Positions 1-11,714 of a DNA stretch of 64,000 nt are shown here, in pieces. The notes under the pieces were generated by a model that saw only the letters and a program-made list of their open reading frames with translations, was not told the origin of the DNA and did no database searches. Source of the DNA: Pollenia angustigena (lineage: Eukaryota; Arthropoda; Insecta; Diptera; Polleniidae). Positions within the stretch are counted from its first letter, which is position 1, and every line of letters starts with the position of its first letter. The DNA lies in assembly GCA_930367215.1 (NCBI GenBank), contig OV884058.1, positions 169,738,478 to 169,802,477 of the forward strand, in the 5' to 3' direction. The position numbers and the translations under genes were made by a program.

Positions 1-1227
1 TTCCAATCGTTTTTCAGAATTTTTAATTTATAACTCCGAAGTTTCAAACTAGTTTTCAATTAAGGTTTGGAATTATCAAAAAATACGTTAAAAAAACTTA
101 AAATTTTCATTTATTACTATTCTATAATTCATAAATTTTAAAATTTCTAAAACTTTTCCAAACAGAGATGTGCCATTAATCGGCTAATCAACATTTTGAT
201 TAATAAGATTACCAGTTCAAATTAATTGGAATTCCAATTTACTAACAAAGAATTAAGAAACTTGCCGAGTTCCAAAACATCATAATACTTTGCAGTCAAT
301 GTCAGAAATGTATTATGAAGTTTAACGATTATTGTGTATGCCGCGATAACTTTTTAAGGTCACCTTGGAACAGATAAAATTGAAAAATTTTACACGGTTG
401 CATTTAAGAATGCATTTTAAAAAAGCGAGTTGTTTTGCCACTGACGTTTTTCAAGCTTATAGCGTACATCAATACTTATAATTCATCCATACATTTTTTG
501 TTGATCAGACTATTAGTTTGGAAGATGTTAGTTTTCCTCCTACTAATGAATTTTATCAGTAAAATTGGTCTTATATAACAACAGCTTATACCCTACAACC
601 TTGCATATAATGTATGGATATATTTATTGTTAATTTTTTAGAAACAATTTTTGATACATGTTTTTTATGTTATTGACATTTAGATTTTTTTTTTTTCGAA
701 GAAAAACATGAGGTTTTAAGGACACCAATTTATGAATTTTGCGTTTTCAATAAGAGTCGAAACCTGGAACACACTTTATTGTCGATCAATTACTTTAAAA
801 AATACGGACAACAACCATTCTTCCAGTCAGCAACACAACTTTTGGAGGCCCCATAAAGTTATGCTTGTTTTCAGCATCACTCAAACTCCCTTCTGTTTGC
901 CAGGTTAATTTTTTTTTTTTTGAAGTGAGAAATTGCATGTGGAATTTTTACTCAAAATACGAGGAATGGAAAAAGAGAAATTTGTTTTCATATTGGGGCT
1001 GCATATATCTGAAATTGGAATAGTCTTTCAATCAAATATAAACAAATTTTAGTTTGTAAAGGACATAAAATCTTAACCACATATTCATAAACTGTTATTA
1101 AATTTAACGAACGTTTATTAAGGAAAATGTTCGTACATATTTTGTGTTGTAAGCCTTTATTATATTAAAAATAATTTTTAGGAATACAGGCATAACTCTT
1201 TTTTTAATAAACAAGCAATATACTTAC

Positions 1228-1490
1228 GGATTTTCCAACATTCTCAGACACACTTTTGCCATTGTACCCAGCGTTTCTGTAGTATTTTCCACATCATCAG
1301 CATTATCATGCACAAATTTCGAGGTAGCTTCACTTAAGACTTTTAACATTGGTGTGGCATGGGCATAAAATAATGACATACGATTCGCCAATTCAGTCGG
1401 CACTAACATATTATTTGTGGCATCAATACGTTGTCGACTGACGATACGTCTGTAATAACTGAAATCATTTTGTATCGCAGGTGTTTTCAT
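1228..1490 (-). CDS. CYRI: CYRI (FAM49) internal coding exon, Rac1-binding arginines
   Basis: This minus-strand exon of 263 nt starts in phase 0 and ends in phase 2, after the first two bases of a proline codon. The acceptor is TTTCAG next to 1490 and the donor is GTAAGTA just below 1228. The peptide starts [15 protein letters not shown] and continues with [18 protein letters not shown] and MLENP, matching CYRI from about residue 147 on. The ATG at its start is the internal methionine found at this place in animal CYRI (human MTNPAIQNDF), not a translation start. The arginine pair in SYYRR (exon residues 14-15) corresponds to Arg160/Arg161 of human CYRI-B, reported as needed for Rac1 binding, so this copy looks functional. 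Later exons lie left of base 1. Confidence 0.95.
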
Positions 1491-4370
1491 CTGAAATATG
1501 AATTTAAAAACGAAGCAGATACATGAGAATTTGTATATTTTAAAAAAAATTTGAATTTAAGTCAGCAAACTGACTTTCAGTTAAATTTCGTAAGAAATTT
1601 CAGTTTTTATAAAAAAGTGGCAATAAAAATAATAACTTTATCACAAACAAGTAAGAGTGCTTTATATGTAGGCTATGCCGAATGTTATATACCCTTCACA
1701 ATAGAAGAAGGACAGAAGTTTATTTTCTAAAGTATTCAATTTCGTTTCTTAAAACAAGAAAATCCAAAATCTAAGAATTATTTCTTGATTTTAACTTATT
1801 TTGTTCGTATTTAGTAAAATTTTTTTTTTCTCAATTTTAGAACCCATATTACGTCAAACAAAAGAAAATAGGGAAAAAATTAAGACAAGCGTCAAAAATC
1901 AAATACATAATTTAATTTGACATTACATGCACTGAACCATAAATTTAACTAAATACCGAAAAATGGGGTGTTAAATTGAAATATACACTATTCTACAAAT
2001 TTTTTATTCAAGTCTGCAGATGTTTGTCGTAATTACAGAAAAATTTCGAAAATAGTTATAAAGAAGAAATTTCTTCGATTTAACTTTAACCTTTTTAGGT
2101 TAATTGATTACAAAGAGCAAGAGCTTTCATAGACTGGAATCCTCAAGGTCAACGTTAGCCTGGTCGACCACATAATTCCTGGATCTGGTCCATCAGAAAA
2201 GAACATAAAGCTTAGGGTGGCCGTTATTTTCTTTTTCGTATTTTCACTTGGCAAACCCCTTAGAATGATTCCAAATTAGAAAAAATATATATATAAAATT
2301 TTAGATCGTTTGCATTGTTATTAGCCGTGCCTTGAGCCCACAAAGTTTGCTAAAATGCTATTGTTCTCACTATGGGTCGCTTTAATTTTTGATCAATAAT
2401 AAAGCAAAATATTTAGTATTGGAGGGATAGTTTGATTACAACGTTAGTTTTTTGCACTTTTTAAATTTTATGTAGTAAAATATTTTCCAAAATTCTGCCA
2501 CCAAGTCTATCGAAAGCTTCACAAATCCGCAGGCAATCGACCTATTGTTTTGCATTTTGTTGAGCAATATATCGGTTTGTTTGTCATTAACTTTATTACC
2601 ACTTAATATTTGATTTATAGGAGGAACTACTTACATACATACATGTTCTGTTCCCTGGCAAAAATAAAGTGAGAAAATCTAAGGGGAATGTGAACAAATT
2701 ACGAGGGAAAAAATTTTTCACGATAATGGGAATTTTATTCCCGTGAACATTTTTTCACGTTATTATTCTTCTTTGAATTACATTTTTTCATGGGAGTTGT
2801 TCATGATCGCAAATATGTGAAAAGGGGAAAAATTACGAGGGAAAAATTATTTACGATAGGGGTGATAGACTTCCTGACGTGTGAAGTGTATTTTTGGCGG
2901 AGGATCTACGGTAGAATTGATAAGGGGTAAAATTGCTATGGGCTGACTATATATGAGAATATCAAGCTAATAAAAATAACTAGAAGGAAAATCTTTGTAG
3001 TGAGGCTATGCTGGATACCGAGTCAATGCAACATTACCTGTAATAAAATGGACGATGAGTTAGACTGACTGTGTTGGGATTGTTAAACCTCCAATGGGCT
3101 TTTATTTGGGGAAGATTAGGGATTAGGCATTTACATATGGCAATGTAGTCAGCAGGGACATTAATTTGTTTGTGCTTTATGGCCCTTCAATTTAAGAATC
3201 GCCCATTTTAAAGGGTCTTTTGCTCAATAGTAACATTATGTTGAACTAATACTTTTAGAAAAGCATTGCTCTTCACGCATCACTTGAAAATTTTATTTTT
3301 GAAGGAGTGTTATTTTCCAAAAGGCTTGTTTTATATACAGTAAACCCATAAGCAATTTCGTTAGCTCACACAAACTATAAAAAAATATGAAAATTAGTAT
3401 GCTTTTCTTAAAAGTATATATTTTTGTGAACTCTATTGAACTGAATAAAAAAAAACTGAATTTTCAAAAATGTGGGCTTAGCTGCTTTACGTGTGAAGGT
3501 AAGGAAATATGATTTCTTTTTGACGACGAATATTCGTTGCGAAAAATTCGTTATTCGACCCAACTATGTTTATACTAACTACTACGGCAATGTAAACGTG
3601 ACATTGTTGTAAATATTTTTACTGAGTTTGCCTAACATTAAGGACTTGTTGCGTCGCACCCAATTTTACATATACATGTAAGTTGCAAATAAAAAAAATA
3701 TAATTTGACTTTGCCACTGCTATAGCCATGGGATTAATTTATATCGAACCATACGTTAAAAACTTCATGTTAATTTCGTGCTTTCTTAATAATCCCAAAT
3801 TCTCATGATATTTGGTATCTAAAATTTGACTAGCCAAATAAAATATAGTGCTCTCATTTGCGTATTAAAAAAATATTCAAAAAGAACTTAAAAAAAACTA
3901 AGTTTACATTTGACACAAAATCAAACATGTAAATGAGGATGTAAAAAATTTACTTAAGCCGACAAACTTAAGACGTGTTTAAGATTATCGGAGGTGAAAA
4001 TTACGTGATTTGACAAATAAAGAGTATTAAATAACAAACATAAAATAATAAACAAATTTTTGTGCGTTAGATGTTCACTAATTCATTATTTTATTCATTA
4101 TATTAAACAAATTCTAAATTTTTACTTAAAGATGACTTCAACAACAACAAAATTAACATAAATTGTAATTATTTTGCCATATGAAATAATTCAAATAAAT
4201 CTCGAGTTCAGGGAAAAACGTGAGGTTTTTATAATCGAGAGAATTCCCAGACACATGGAAATGAATGAATCGAATGAGTTGAGCTAGAGCGCTCATCAGG
4301 CGTAAATCTTCCATTAGCAAGATTCTATGTTAATATTTTTGTTATTTTGTGTATTGTTTGAAACTCCTCA
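1491..4370. other. Intronic DNA without a recognisable gene
   Basis: AT-rich sequence. A fragment at about 1655-1700 (GCCGAATGTTATATACCC) matches the dispersed repeat family seen at 27566 and 35704. At 2698-2865 the phrase ACGAGGGAAAAAATT is repeated in direct order, with TTCACG strings. I see no exon, RNA gene or intact element. Confidence 0.5.
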
Positions 4371-4379
4371 TATAAATAG
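4371..4379 (+). promoter_or_regulatory. TATA box of the nested gene
   Basis: TATAAATAG lies 62 bp before the ATG at 4433. This predicts transcription starting near 4400 and a short 5' UTR of about 30 nt. It is a close match to the insect TATA consensus in the right place, although many chance TATA strings exist in AT-rich DNA. Confidence 0.6.
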
Positions 4380-4432
4380 TGATGTCAATAAATTTATTTT
4401 TGTAGTATAAAAATAAAATTCATTTAAACAAC

Positions 4433-5360
4433 ATGCTTAAGGTAAATTATTATAGTTAAATAATTGCATAATTTAATTTGCTAATCAAAATTGTTTCCTT
4501 TTTTTTAGATACACATCAATTTATGTTTATTAGTAATATTTTTACATTATGGAGCAACGGTAAACTATAATCCATATGAAAACAAACAGCCTCACCTCTT
4601 AAATGCCCCAAATTCTGAGAGTGAAGGCTACAATTCGCAACAACCTTCTGACACCAATGACTATATAGTTTATCAACAAAATTATGCTGCAGCTCAATCT
4701 CCACGAAGTTTACAAGGAAATTCTAATTATCAACAATTGTATCGTTATTATTACACCTCACCATACCAGCAACAACAACAGCACCGACAACTGTTGCAAC
4801 CACAACAAACCACCCAATCTTGGTCTGGTCCACCCATAGTGGTTGAGGATGACATACAACAGCAACACCAACCATCATCTGCAAACATTCCTCCTACATT
4901 CTATCAACAATATTCTACTAGTAGAACTATGAGCAATAGCGAATTGTTGCCAACTCTTCAAAGAAATGTGAAAGTATTATCGCCATCTATTTACACAACA
5001 CAACCCACCTCTGCCTCCACCAAACAGTTTAATTTTAATAACAATAACAATATTGTTTATCATAGAGATTTTAGACATCAAACTGATGCCATACCAGCAA
5101 CACAACAAACTCAGCAACAAAATATCGTATCTTGGAATAGCCAACAGCAGCAACAGCATCAGCTACTGGAACATAATAAACACCAGCAGCGCCAACTTCA
5201 GCATCAGCCACAACAAATGTATGCCACCAATACAAATTTACGTTACAATGGCATTTTTAACAATTTAAACTCGTTAAGGAAAGATAATGTGCCAGACTAT
5301 ACAGAACATTTTAAACGTTATTTGGAAAATAATCCACATAGAATTAAGCCAGTATATTAG
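4433..5360 (+). CDS. Nested gene: secreted Gln/Asn/Tyr-rich protein, two exons
   Basis: Exon 1 is only 9 nt (4433-4441, MLK), followed by donor GTAAATT. The intron 4442-4508 ends in a T-rich tract and TTTAG. Exon 2 is 4509-5360 and ends in TAG. The joined protein has 286 residues. Residues 4-20 are hydrophobic (LCLLVIFLHYGA) and look like a signal peptide that depends on exon 1 for its start. The mature part is low-complexity: Tyr/Asn/Ser-rich at 22-80, QQQQQ at 90-94, further Gln tracts near 195-215, an Asn run near 180, and a more ordered C-terminus with PDYTEHFKRYLENN. It has no cysteine after the signal. I do not recognise the family. A secreted structural or cuticle/eggshell-like protein is possible but unproven. 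It lies on the opposite strand inside a CYRI intron. Confidence 0.8.
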
Positions 5361-5436
5361 ATTAGATAAGATTCGATTGTAAGAAAAAGAAGGTGATAAT
5401 GAAACGATGTATATAACAAACGTTATTATAATACAC

Positions 5437-5803
5437 ATATCGGTACCTAAAACGCAAACGGCCCTTAATAACCAAACTTTAAAAATCGACGTTTTATTTG
5501 ATTCTGATGTGATGTGTTGCATTAACACAAATGTCTGGAATCTTTCGACCAAAATTAGCGATTTACAAAAAACAAACGGCCCTATCTACAAAAGATTAAA
5601 AGATAAACGGTAATAAAAATAAATAATAGTTTGCATAAAATGCATCATTGACAATTGTAAAAACAATTGGTAGGTTTTACAAGAAGAATAGATAAAAATA
5701 ATTTATAAACCATTTAGAATTTATCATTTTGAATAGTTATTTGCTTTTCCTGTTAAATTTTCCAAATGTTAAATAGGGCCGTTTGCTTTTTTGGTAACGA
5801 TAT
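5437..5803. mobile_element. MITE with ACCTAAAACGCAAA-type inverted ends
   Basis: The left end reads ATATCGGTACCTAAAACGCA and the right end CCGTTTGCTTTTTTGGTAAC followed by GATAT, an imperfect inverted repeat of about 25 bp. The right half (TTTTACAAGAAGAATAG, CTTTTCCTGTTAAATTT, AATAGGGCCGTTT) is shared with the second copy at 50187-50425. No coding capacity is seen. It covers what should be the 3' UTR of the nested gene. Confidence 0.65.
5612..5617 (+). terminator. Candidate polyadenylation signal of the nested gene
   Basis: AATAAA is found 252 bp after the stop codon and is the first such hexamer downstream of 5360. It falls inside the MITE at 5437-5803, so the transcript may end in transposon-derived sequence. 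Confidence 0.45.
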
Positions 5804-6639
5804 GCTGCCGTATTTATTTAAAAATAATTAAGACATCAAACGTTTTTAAAAACTATAAATTTCCATTGATTTTTTCCTTGAAGTAGATTTCAAATGCAAC
5901 TTAGTTTTTTAAATCTAGCTTTACAACAAAAGCGCAAATGATGACTAAACATTTTTTTTCGAACTTAGCTTAGAGAGATTCTATTTCCAAAAAGAGCTTT
6001 ATAACCAAATTATATTTTAAAAATGGAAATTGGAGTTAATAACTTAGAAATATGTACTCGTATACTAAAACTAAAATAAGACAATTTCTTTAAGAGTTCG
6101 TGAAGCAAAAATCCGTAATAGCCCCTGCTTTAAACAATAATAGGCATTCGCAGAAACATCGTTTAGTGACAACGAACATGCAGCTGTGTTCTAATAAGAA
6201 ACATTAACAATTGCTTTGCTGAAATAATAATTTATATATCCAGGGGCTGAATTTTATTATTTTATGATGTTGGCATTGGGTTTATCATCATTATTTTTAA
6301 TAATTACGAGTTAAAACAAATTATCGAAAATAAAAGCAGCCAAATTTGACAGAAATTTTAAAACCGCATAACTTATATCTAAGATTTTAACCAAATAATC
6401 AATTCTATTTATTTTTATTACGATTTAACAAGATTTGATGACGATCACAAGAATTTTAGAACAAAAGAATAAAAGGTCGATAACAGCGAAATCAAGCAAC
6501 TCCTTTCATGTTAAAAAATATTTTGTTTATTTGTTTTTTTTTTTTTTATTTTATATTTTTACATGAGAATCGTCAAGGAAGGAGTCAACTGACAGATGCC
6601 TATTAAGAGGAGCAGTGTTGCCCTTTCAGTTTAGAGACG
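5804..6639. other. Intronic DNA without a recognisable feature
   Basis: AT-rich sequence with homopolymer runs, for example a T-rich stretch at 6530-6550. No supported gene or complete repeat is seen. Confidence 0.4.
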
Positions 6640-7830
6640 GAAAATGCTAAGTCACATACTTATTGACCCGCCCTCGTATCTATTCTGTGCACCTCCTGGA
6701 AGTTCATAGGCTTTAAATTTTTTTTATATTTTAAGTGGGCGTGGCATCTACCGTACAAAGAAAATAAAGATTTCTGTATATTTGATGAATGGCATGAGCG
6801 AAAGTTTCCAAATTTCCTAAAAATATCTTGGTTATCAATACACAACATCCCAAAAAAATAGGGCGTGATTGGATTTATTTATATCAAAAGATCGGAAAGA
6901 GAAAAATTGTCCAAATTTGCAAACATAGCGGTGGTATTAATACACAATCTCTTTAAAAAATTACTGCGAAGGATTATACGATAGGCATTTAGTTTTCCGT
7001 GTATGAAGAGAACGGCAACAGTTAATGTTTTTAAATAAGATAAATCTTAGTGATCAATACACAACATCCGACAAAATGTAGGCGGGATTGGAGAAGAGGG
7101 AGTGGCAACTCCCGTACATAAACAAACTCAATTTCTGTATATCTGGAGAATCGAAGCAATAAAATTTTCCAAATTTGGTAAAAAAAAAAAAATTGCGATG
7201 TCAGTTCATGACTTCTAGCGGGATTGGAGAAGTGATAGATTTCTTTATATCTGGAAAATGGTAGGAGAAAAATTTTACAGATAACTGGGTTGCCAATACT
7301 AAGCATCTGACAAAAAGTTGACAGGATTGGGTAAGTGGGTGTGGTACCTATCATACAAAGACAATACATATACAGCCCAATTATGGATAAAAATTCTCCG
7401 GGAGTTTTCTCCCTTCTCCCATTTTTCCTATGTCAATTCAATTGTAAAGATGGGAAAAGGGAAACAACTCCCGGCGAATTTGTATTCATAATTGAGCTGA
7501 TAGATTTCTATATATCTGCAGAATGGTTACAGTAAAAGTTTTCAAATTCGAAACAATCAACTTGTATTGATCCGCATTTCTTAAGAATGGCAGTAGCTTT
7601 TGGTACAAATTTCTTGGTTATCAATTCACAACAACTGTCATAAAGCGGGCGGGATTGGAGAAGTGGGCATGACATAAAAATAACTCTGTATATCTACGGA
7701 ACGGCAATAGCTACAGTTAACAAATTTGATTTAAAATCTGTCAAAAAGTGGGCTGGATTGGATAAGTATTCTTGGCAGCTTCAATATAAATACAATAAAG
7801 ATTTCAGTATACATCTGGTAAACGTTTAAA
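6640..7830. repeat. Degenerate tandem repeats with GGGATTGGAGAAGTGGG motif
   Basis: Diverged units recur about every 120-220 bp near 6660, 6865, 7085, 7210, 7325, 7645 and 7745. Each has a core such as GCGGGATTGGAGAAGTGGG, then GGCGTGGCA, a CGTACA/ATACAAAG phrase, TTTCTGTATATCTGGA and a GTTATCAATACACAAC phrase. The units are too diverged for exact boundaries. Short ORFs here are by-products of the repeat. Confidence 0.6.
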
Positions 7831-7984
7831 GTATCTATATTAAGTACAAATTACTTTTAGTAAACTAGTTTTTCTTTCATTTCTGGGAATAAAAAAAGAG
7901 CGAATCAAATAAAATTCTTACATCTTTTGCCCTCCAAAAGAACCATTATAAGTTTTCAAAATACATTTAAATACTATCTTAAAA

Positions 7985-8410
7985 GCCGTTCACATTACAT
8001 TTCAGATGATTAAGATGACAGATGATTAAGAAAAAAATACAACAAACAAATTAATATTTATTTAAAGTATTAAAAATGCTTTTATTAAGTTATCAGAAGA
8101 TTATTTTAATCATTTTAATGATCAAATTGTGAAAATTTATGAGTTATTTAAGGAAAAAAATAAAAACATTAAGCAGAAATCGTGGCCGGTTTTACACAAT
8201 CATGTTGGCGATTCTACATTATACTCAGTTTGAGGTATGTTCAGTCGATTCTATGTGGTTTATGAAGTGATTTAGTTGTTATCTTGTCAATTTGAAGTGA
8301 TTTACAAATCACTTCAATGTATGCGTAATCATCTCGATTTTGAAGTGATTAGAGCTTAATCACGTTCGAGCTGCTTAAACGCGTTTAAGAACCCAAATGT
8401 GAACATAGCA
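7985..8410 (+). mobile_element. Harbinger-like non-autonomous element, one end missing
   Basis: This is the inverted, diverged copy of the element at 18951-19449. It keeps the end AAACGCGTTTAAGAACCC...GTGAACATAGCA, followed by TTA. The other terminal 60 bp or so is missing and the element starts abruptly at GCCGTTCACATTACATTTCAG. Subterminal AATCACTTCA/TGAAGTGATT repeats are visible at 8265-8355. Confidence 0.7.
8073..8227 (+). pseudogene. Conserved ORF remnant of the Harbinger-like element
   Basis: The plus frame reads KLSEDYFNHFNDQIVKIYE and then WPVLHNHVGDS, nearly identical to the minus-strand reading in the other copy (19081-19350). Conservation in frame between two diverged copies suggests descent from a protein of the autonomous parent. 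I cannot name the family; a MADF/Myb-like accessory protein of PIF/Harbinger elements is one possibility. The frame breaks after the GDS motif. Confidence 0.5.
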
Positions 8411-9099
8411 TTACTTTACCAACTTTGTTCCATTAGGATAATAAAAACAAACTTATATATACCCCTTCCACCTGAGTTGAAGGGTATACAAATTGTGCAA
8501 TAAATGATTTGAAACGAAAAAATGAAAATAGCATTTAGTTTTGCTTGCGGCATTCATGTCATTATGACAGACATTTCAATTGATTCATTTACACTCATTC
8601 ACTCACAGATGCAATTGACAAAATCATTGTCTTTTTAAACTAAAAAAAGTTTTAACCCTACAGTGGGGCTGTTGAACAGTTATAAAATACTTTCTTTTTA
8701 TATCAAAAGATATATCAAGTATTTACATTATTTTACTGTTAATATTATTACCTTAAATACATAAAACGTTCTGTTTTGGTTATACCGAAATATATACATT
8801 AGAATTTTAACCTAACAAGAAATATTATCCATAATTGTATATTTCTCATAATTCCTGTAATAATTCAATATTTGCTGCAATACTTTTAGTAATATGTACC
8901 TCAAACCTTGTAAATTATAATTATTTTAAAGTGTAATGATGATAGTTAAGTAAATAAAAAATAAAATAAAAAATTATACATTAGAAACATGATAATTTGT
9001 AATCAATAGGACCAACTGCTTTTTATGAATTAGAGAAGCTTTCGAAATACATATAGAGATTTCGATTAATCGTTTAAGTTAAAGGCTCTACTGATTATG
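8411..9099. other. Intronic DNA with a repeat end fragment
   Basis: At 8452-8490 the string ATATACCCCTTCCACC...GAAGGGTATACA resembles the hairpin end of the ATACCCTCCACC repeat family. The remainder is AT-rich with no supported gene. Confidence 0.4.
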
Positions 9100-9885
9100 T
9101 GAGCACTAGGGTGGATTTTGGGCGGGTGCCGGAGGTAATAGTGCCTTCTAGGGAGAGCTGGTCAGGTAGGAGCAGATTATTTGGTGGATTTGCTATATTC
9201 ACTGATGAGTGGCACAGGTGTGGGGGTCTACATTGAGGATATGGACATCAGATTGTCATATAGGCTTCCTGACGACTGCAGTGTTTTTCAGGCGAAGGTT
9301 CTGGGGGTCTTGAGGGCCGTGGGACTGATGAGGGATAACATTGATAGGGGCTCGGTGGTCACTGTATATGTGGACAGCCAGGAAGCTCTTATGGCTGTGA
9401 GGGGCTGTTATGTGCACTCCAAACTGGTTGATGATTGTAGGAGGGCTCTGGAGGGAGTCTTAGGGGAATATGTGTTAAGGCTGTGCTGGGTGCCGGGTCA
9501 TTCCAACATAATCGACAATGAGGTGGCTGATGAGTTGGCTTCAGGGCAGCAGGCTGAGGTGGCTGGGCAGTAGATTCCTCGGCGAATGAGGGGATGTCTC
9601 GGGGTGTGGACTCGAGGGTCTAGTAGGATTCGTAATGGGGATGACCTAGCTGCAAGAGAGGAGACGGGATGCTGGCCACACGTAGGGCGAATTTTGGTTT
9701 GGTCTGGTACTTTCTTTTACTATATATCTTTCGAATCTCATGCTGTCGTTCTTTATTTCATCTATGTTCCTTTTTTTCACTTGTCTATTCCTAAATAAGG
9801 CGTCACAAAGGACCATACTGGTCTCTGGTTGAAGGTGTGAAGAAAACTTCACACCAGCCTTTCTACCTACCCACCTAAAGAAAAA
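9100..9885 (+). mobile_element. Truncated non-LTR retrotransposon 3' part
   Basis: GC-rich sequence begins near 9100 and ends near 9885 in CTACCTACCCACCTAAAG. It contains the RNase H remnant and a short 3' region. The 5' part, including the reverse transcriptase, is absent. I found no target-site duplication. Confidence 0.6.
9126..9573 (+). pseudogene. RNase H remnant of a non-LTR retrotransposon
   Basis: Two frames together give a LINE-type RNase H domain. Frame 9126-9206 reads VPEVIVPSRESW...GGFAIFTD, carrying the first catalytic Asp (codon 9204-9206). The sequence then shifts frame at MSGTGVGVYIED and continues to 9573. Motifs in that part are RLPDDCSVFQAKVLGVLRAV, where the usual QAE is QAK so the catalytic Glu appears lost, then VYVDSQEALMAV (second Asp), CWVPGHSNI and NEVADELA (last Asp). 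The frameshift and the missing Glu show it is dead. G+C is clearly higher than in the surroundings, as expected of a LINE ORF. The style resembles I/LOA-type elements; the clade is not certain. Confidence 0.8.
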
Positions 9886-11202
9886 CGTTTTATAGGGGTT
9901 TGAATTGCTTCATTGTCAATTGCTAAAATATGATATTGTTCTACAAGTCTAGAACAAACAAACTTATCCTAAATAGATCTATAAACGATCAAATTGCTTG
10001 AATGTACGTTTTTTTGTAAAAGATTAAAGTAACACACATTTATAACAAGCTTGTAAAAAAACATTGCCATTATATTTTTTTTTATAGAGGTTGTTTCGAG
10101 TAAGTACGATTTAGAGGAGTCTCCTAAGACTTTCAATAAAAAAAATTACGAATTAGGAAAGAGACCAAAATATATGGGGTTTTTGTGAATTAAAGAGTTT
10201 TTTCAAAAGACCAGCCGTTTATTTCTAATAGTTGAGGTTTTTGAATAAACGGGAATTATCGCAGTGTGACTGTATTTACTATCATCTCAGAAAATACAAT
10301 TTATTAAATAGCTTTGTAGGGTATTCAAATGATCATTCACGATCAGGTTTTTCAAATCTATTGTTTATCCAAATTCTGTTATAAACTGTTATATATATTT
10401 TTTTATTTAATAATAATAATTTGCCGCATTCGATCCGAAATATATACGAGAATTGTTGAATTGTACATATGTACATATGTATATGTATATAGAGAAAACC
10501 GCATGAATTAAATTAAAATATACAACATTTATAATTATCGAATGATGTGATACACATGGTCTTAAATGAGTAAGTAAATATTTTTGCTTTTATTGTTGTT
10601 GCTGCTTTTGTTAATATTGTTGTAAAACAATGAGAAAAAAAATCTGTTAAATACTTTTACATTCTATACGATTCATTGTACTTTTCTCATAATATTAAAA
10701 AAAAAAAAAAAAATTAAAATGTGTCATTTTATTTTATTATTTGTTCGTAGTATTTTTTTTTAACAAAAAAAAAAAAAAAAGCACAACATAAAATGTTTTC
10801 AATATGTTACATATGAGTTCATGTGAGCATTTTTAATGTTTTTAAAGAGGAGTGAAGGAATTTAAGTAGATGTCTGCAATGGCTATTTACAGTGTATCGG
10901 ATTTTCCTTAAGTATCCATTGAGTAGTTCCGTATACATAGACTTTGTGTATATATGTATACGATATTGATTGTTTGTGCACAATGGAGTAGTTTAGAAAA
11001 AATTTTGCAATAATAACACTTTGACAAAGTTATAATTTTTAAAATCCGATATTCAAAAAAAAAAAAATTAGTTTTCAAATAATTCGAAAGCCAGATTGAC
11101 AACTCTAAACATAACATAACTCGGCGTAACATAATATAACATGACATGACAGGGCATAACTGACAGTTTTTTAAAAGATAAGATATTTTAAGGAGTATGT
11201 AT
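9886..11202. other. Intronic DNA without a recognisable gene
   Basis: AT-rich sequence with several long A and T runs (10695-10715, 10765-10782, 11056-11068). A string at 10012-10040 (TTTTTTTGTAAAAGATTAAAG and following ACACAC) resembles the arm of the palindrome at 11203. A run of ACATAAC/ACATGAC phrases lies at 11108-11158. No gene is supported. Confidence 0.4.
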
Positions 11203-11439
11203 GTACACGGTAAAAATGCTTGTCATGCAGACGAATTCACTCGTTCACGTGTGCTCGACGTAATATTCAGCCTTATTCCGGTTGTCGTTGTCGTAATCAC
11301 TCAAGTCGTTTTTTGTAAGAGATTAAAGTAACACACAACCAGTGTTCTTTAATCTCTTACAAAAAACGACTTGAGCGATTACGACAACGACAACCGGAAT
11401 AAGGCTGATTAGCTTGATGAGAAATGCTTGACCGTGTAC
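11203..11439. repeat. Near-perfect palindrome, about 235 bp
   Basis: The outer arms GTACACGGT and ACCGTGTAC flank an inner pair at about 11270-11330 and 11350-11408. These share GCCTTATTCCGGTTGTCGTT, CGTAATCACTCAAGTCG and TGTAAGAGATTAAAG in opposite orientation, separated by a short loop. It looks like a fold-back MITE or a replication hairpin. No coding content. Confidence 0.7.
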
Positions 11440-11714
11440 AAACCCTTTTAGACTGCACAGAAAAAAATAGTTTTCATATTTGAATACGAAAATCGCATAT
11501 TTGATAAAAAAACATTTTTGAATTTTCTGCGATGACGATTTTTGCATTATTAAAAAGTTTGTAGGTATAGTTATTGAATTTTTAGTCAACAACCAAGTTT
11601 ATTGAATCAATAAAAAAAGTTGTTGCCCAAAATAATTTACGTGATTTGTTAAAATAAATTGTTGGAAATGTTGAATAAATCAAACAAAATGTTTATCGAA
11701 TCTTTATTTATTAA

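Noticed and set aside
1224..1490. Treating the ATG at 1490 as a translation start of a short gene
   Set aside because: It is preceded by a TTTCAG acceptor and corresponds to an internal Met of CYRI. The frame continues from the upstream exon.
4516..5552. Minus-strand and alternate-frame ORFs overlapping the nested gene
   Set aside because: They are shadows of the Gln-rich plus-strand frame. The latter has signal peptide, splice sites and a TATA box.
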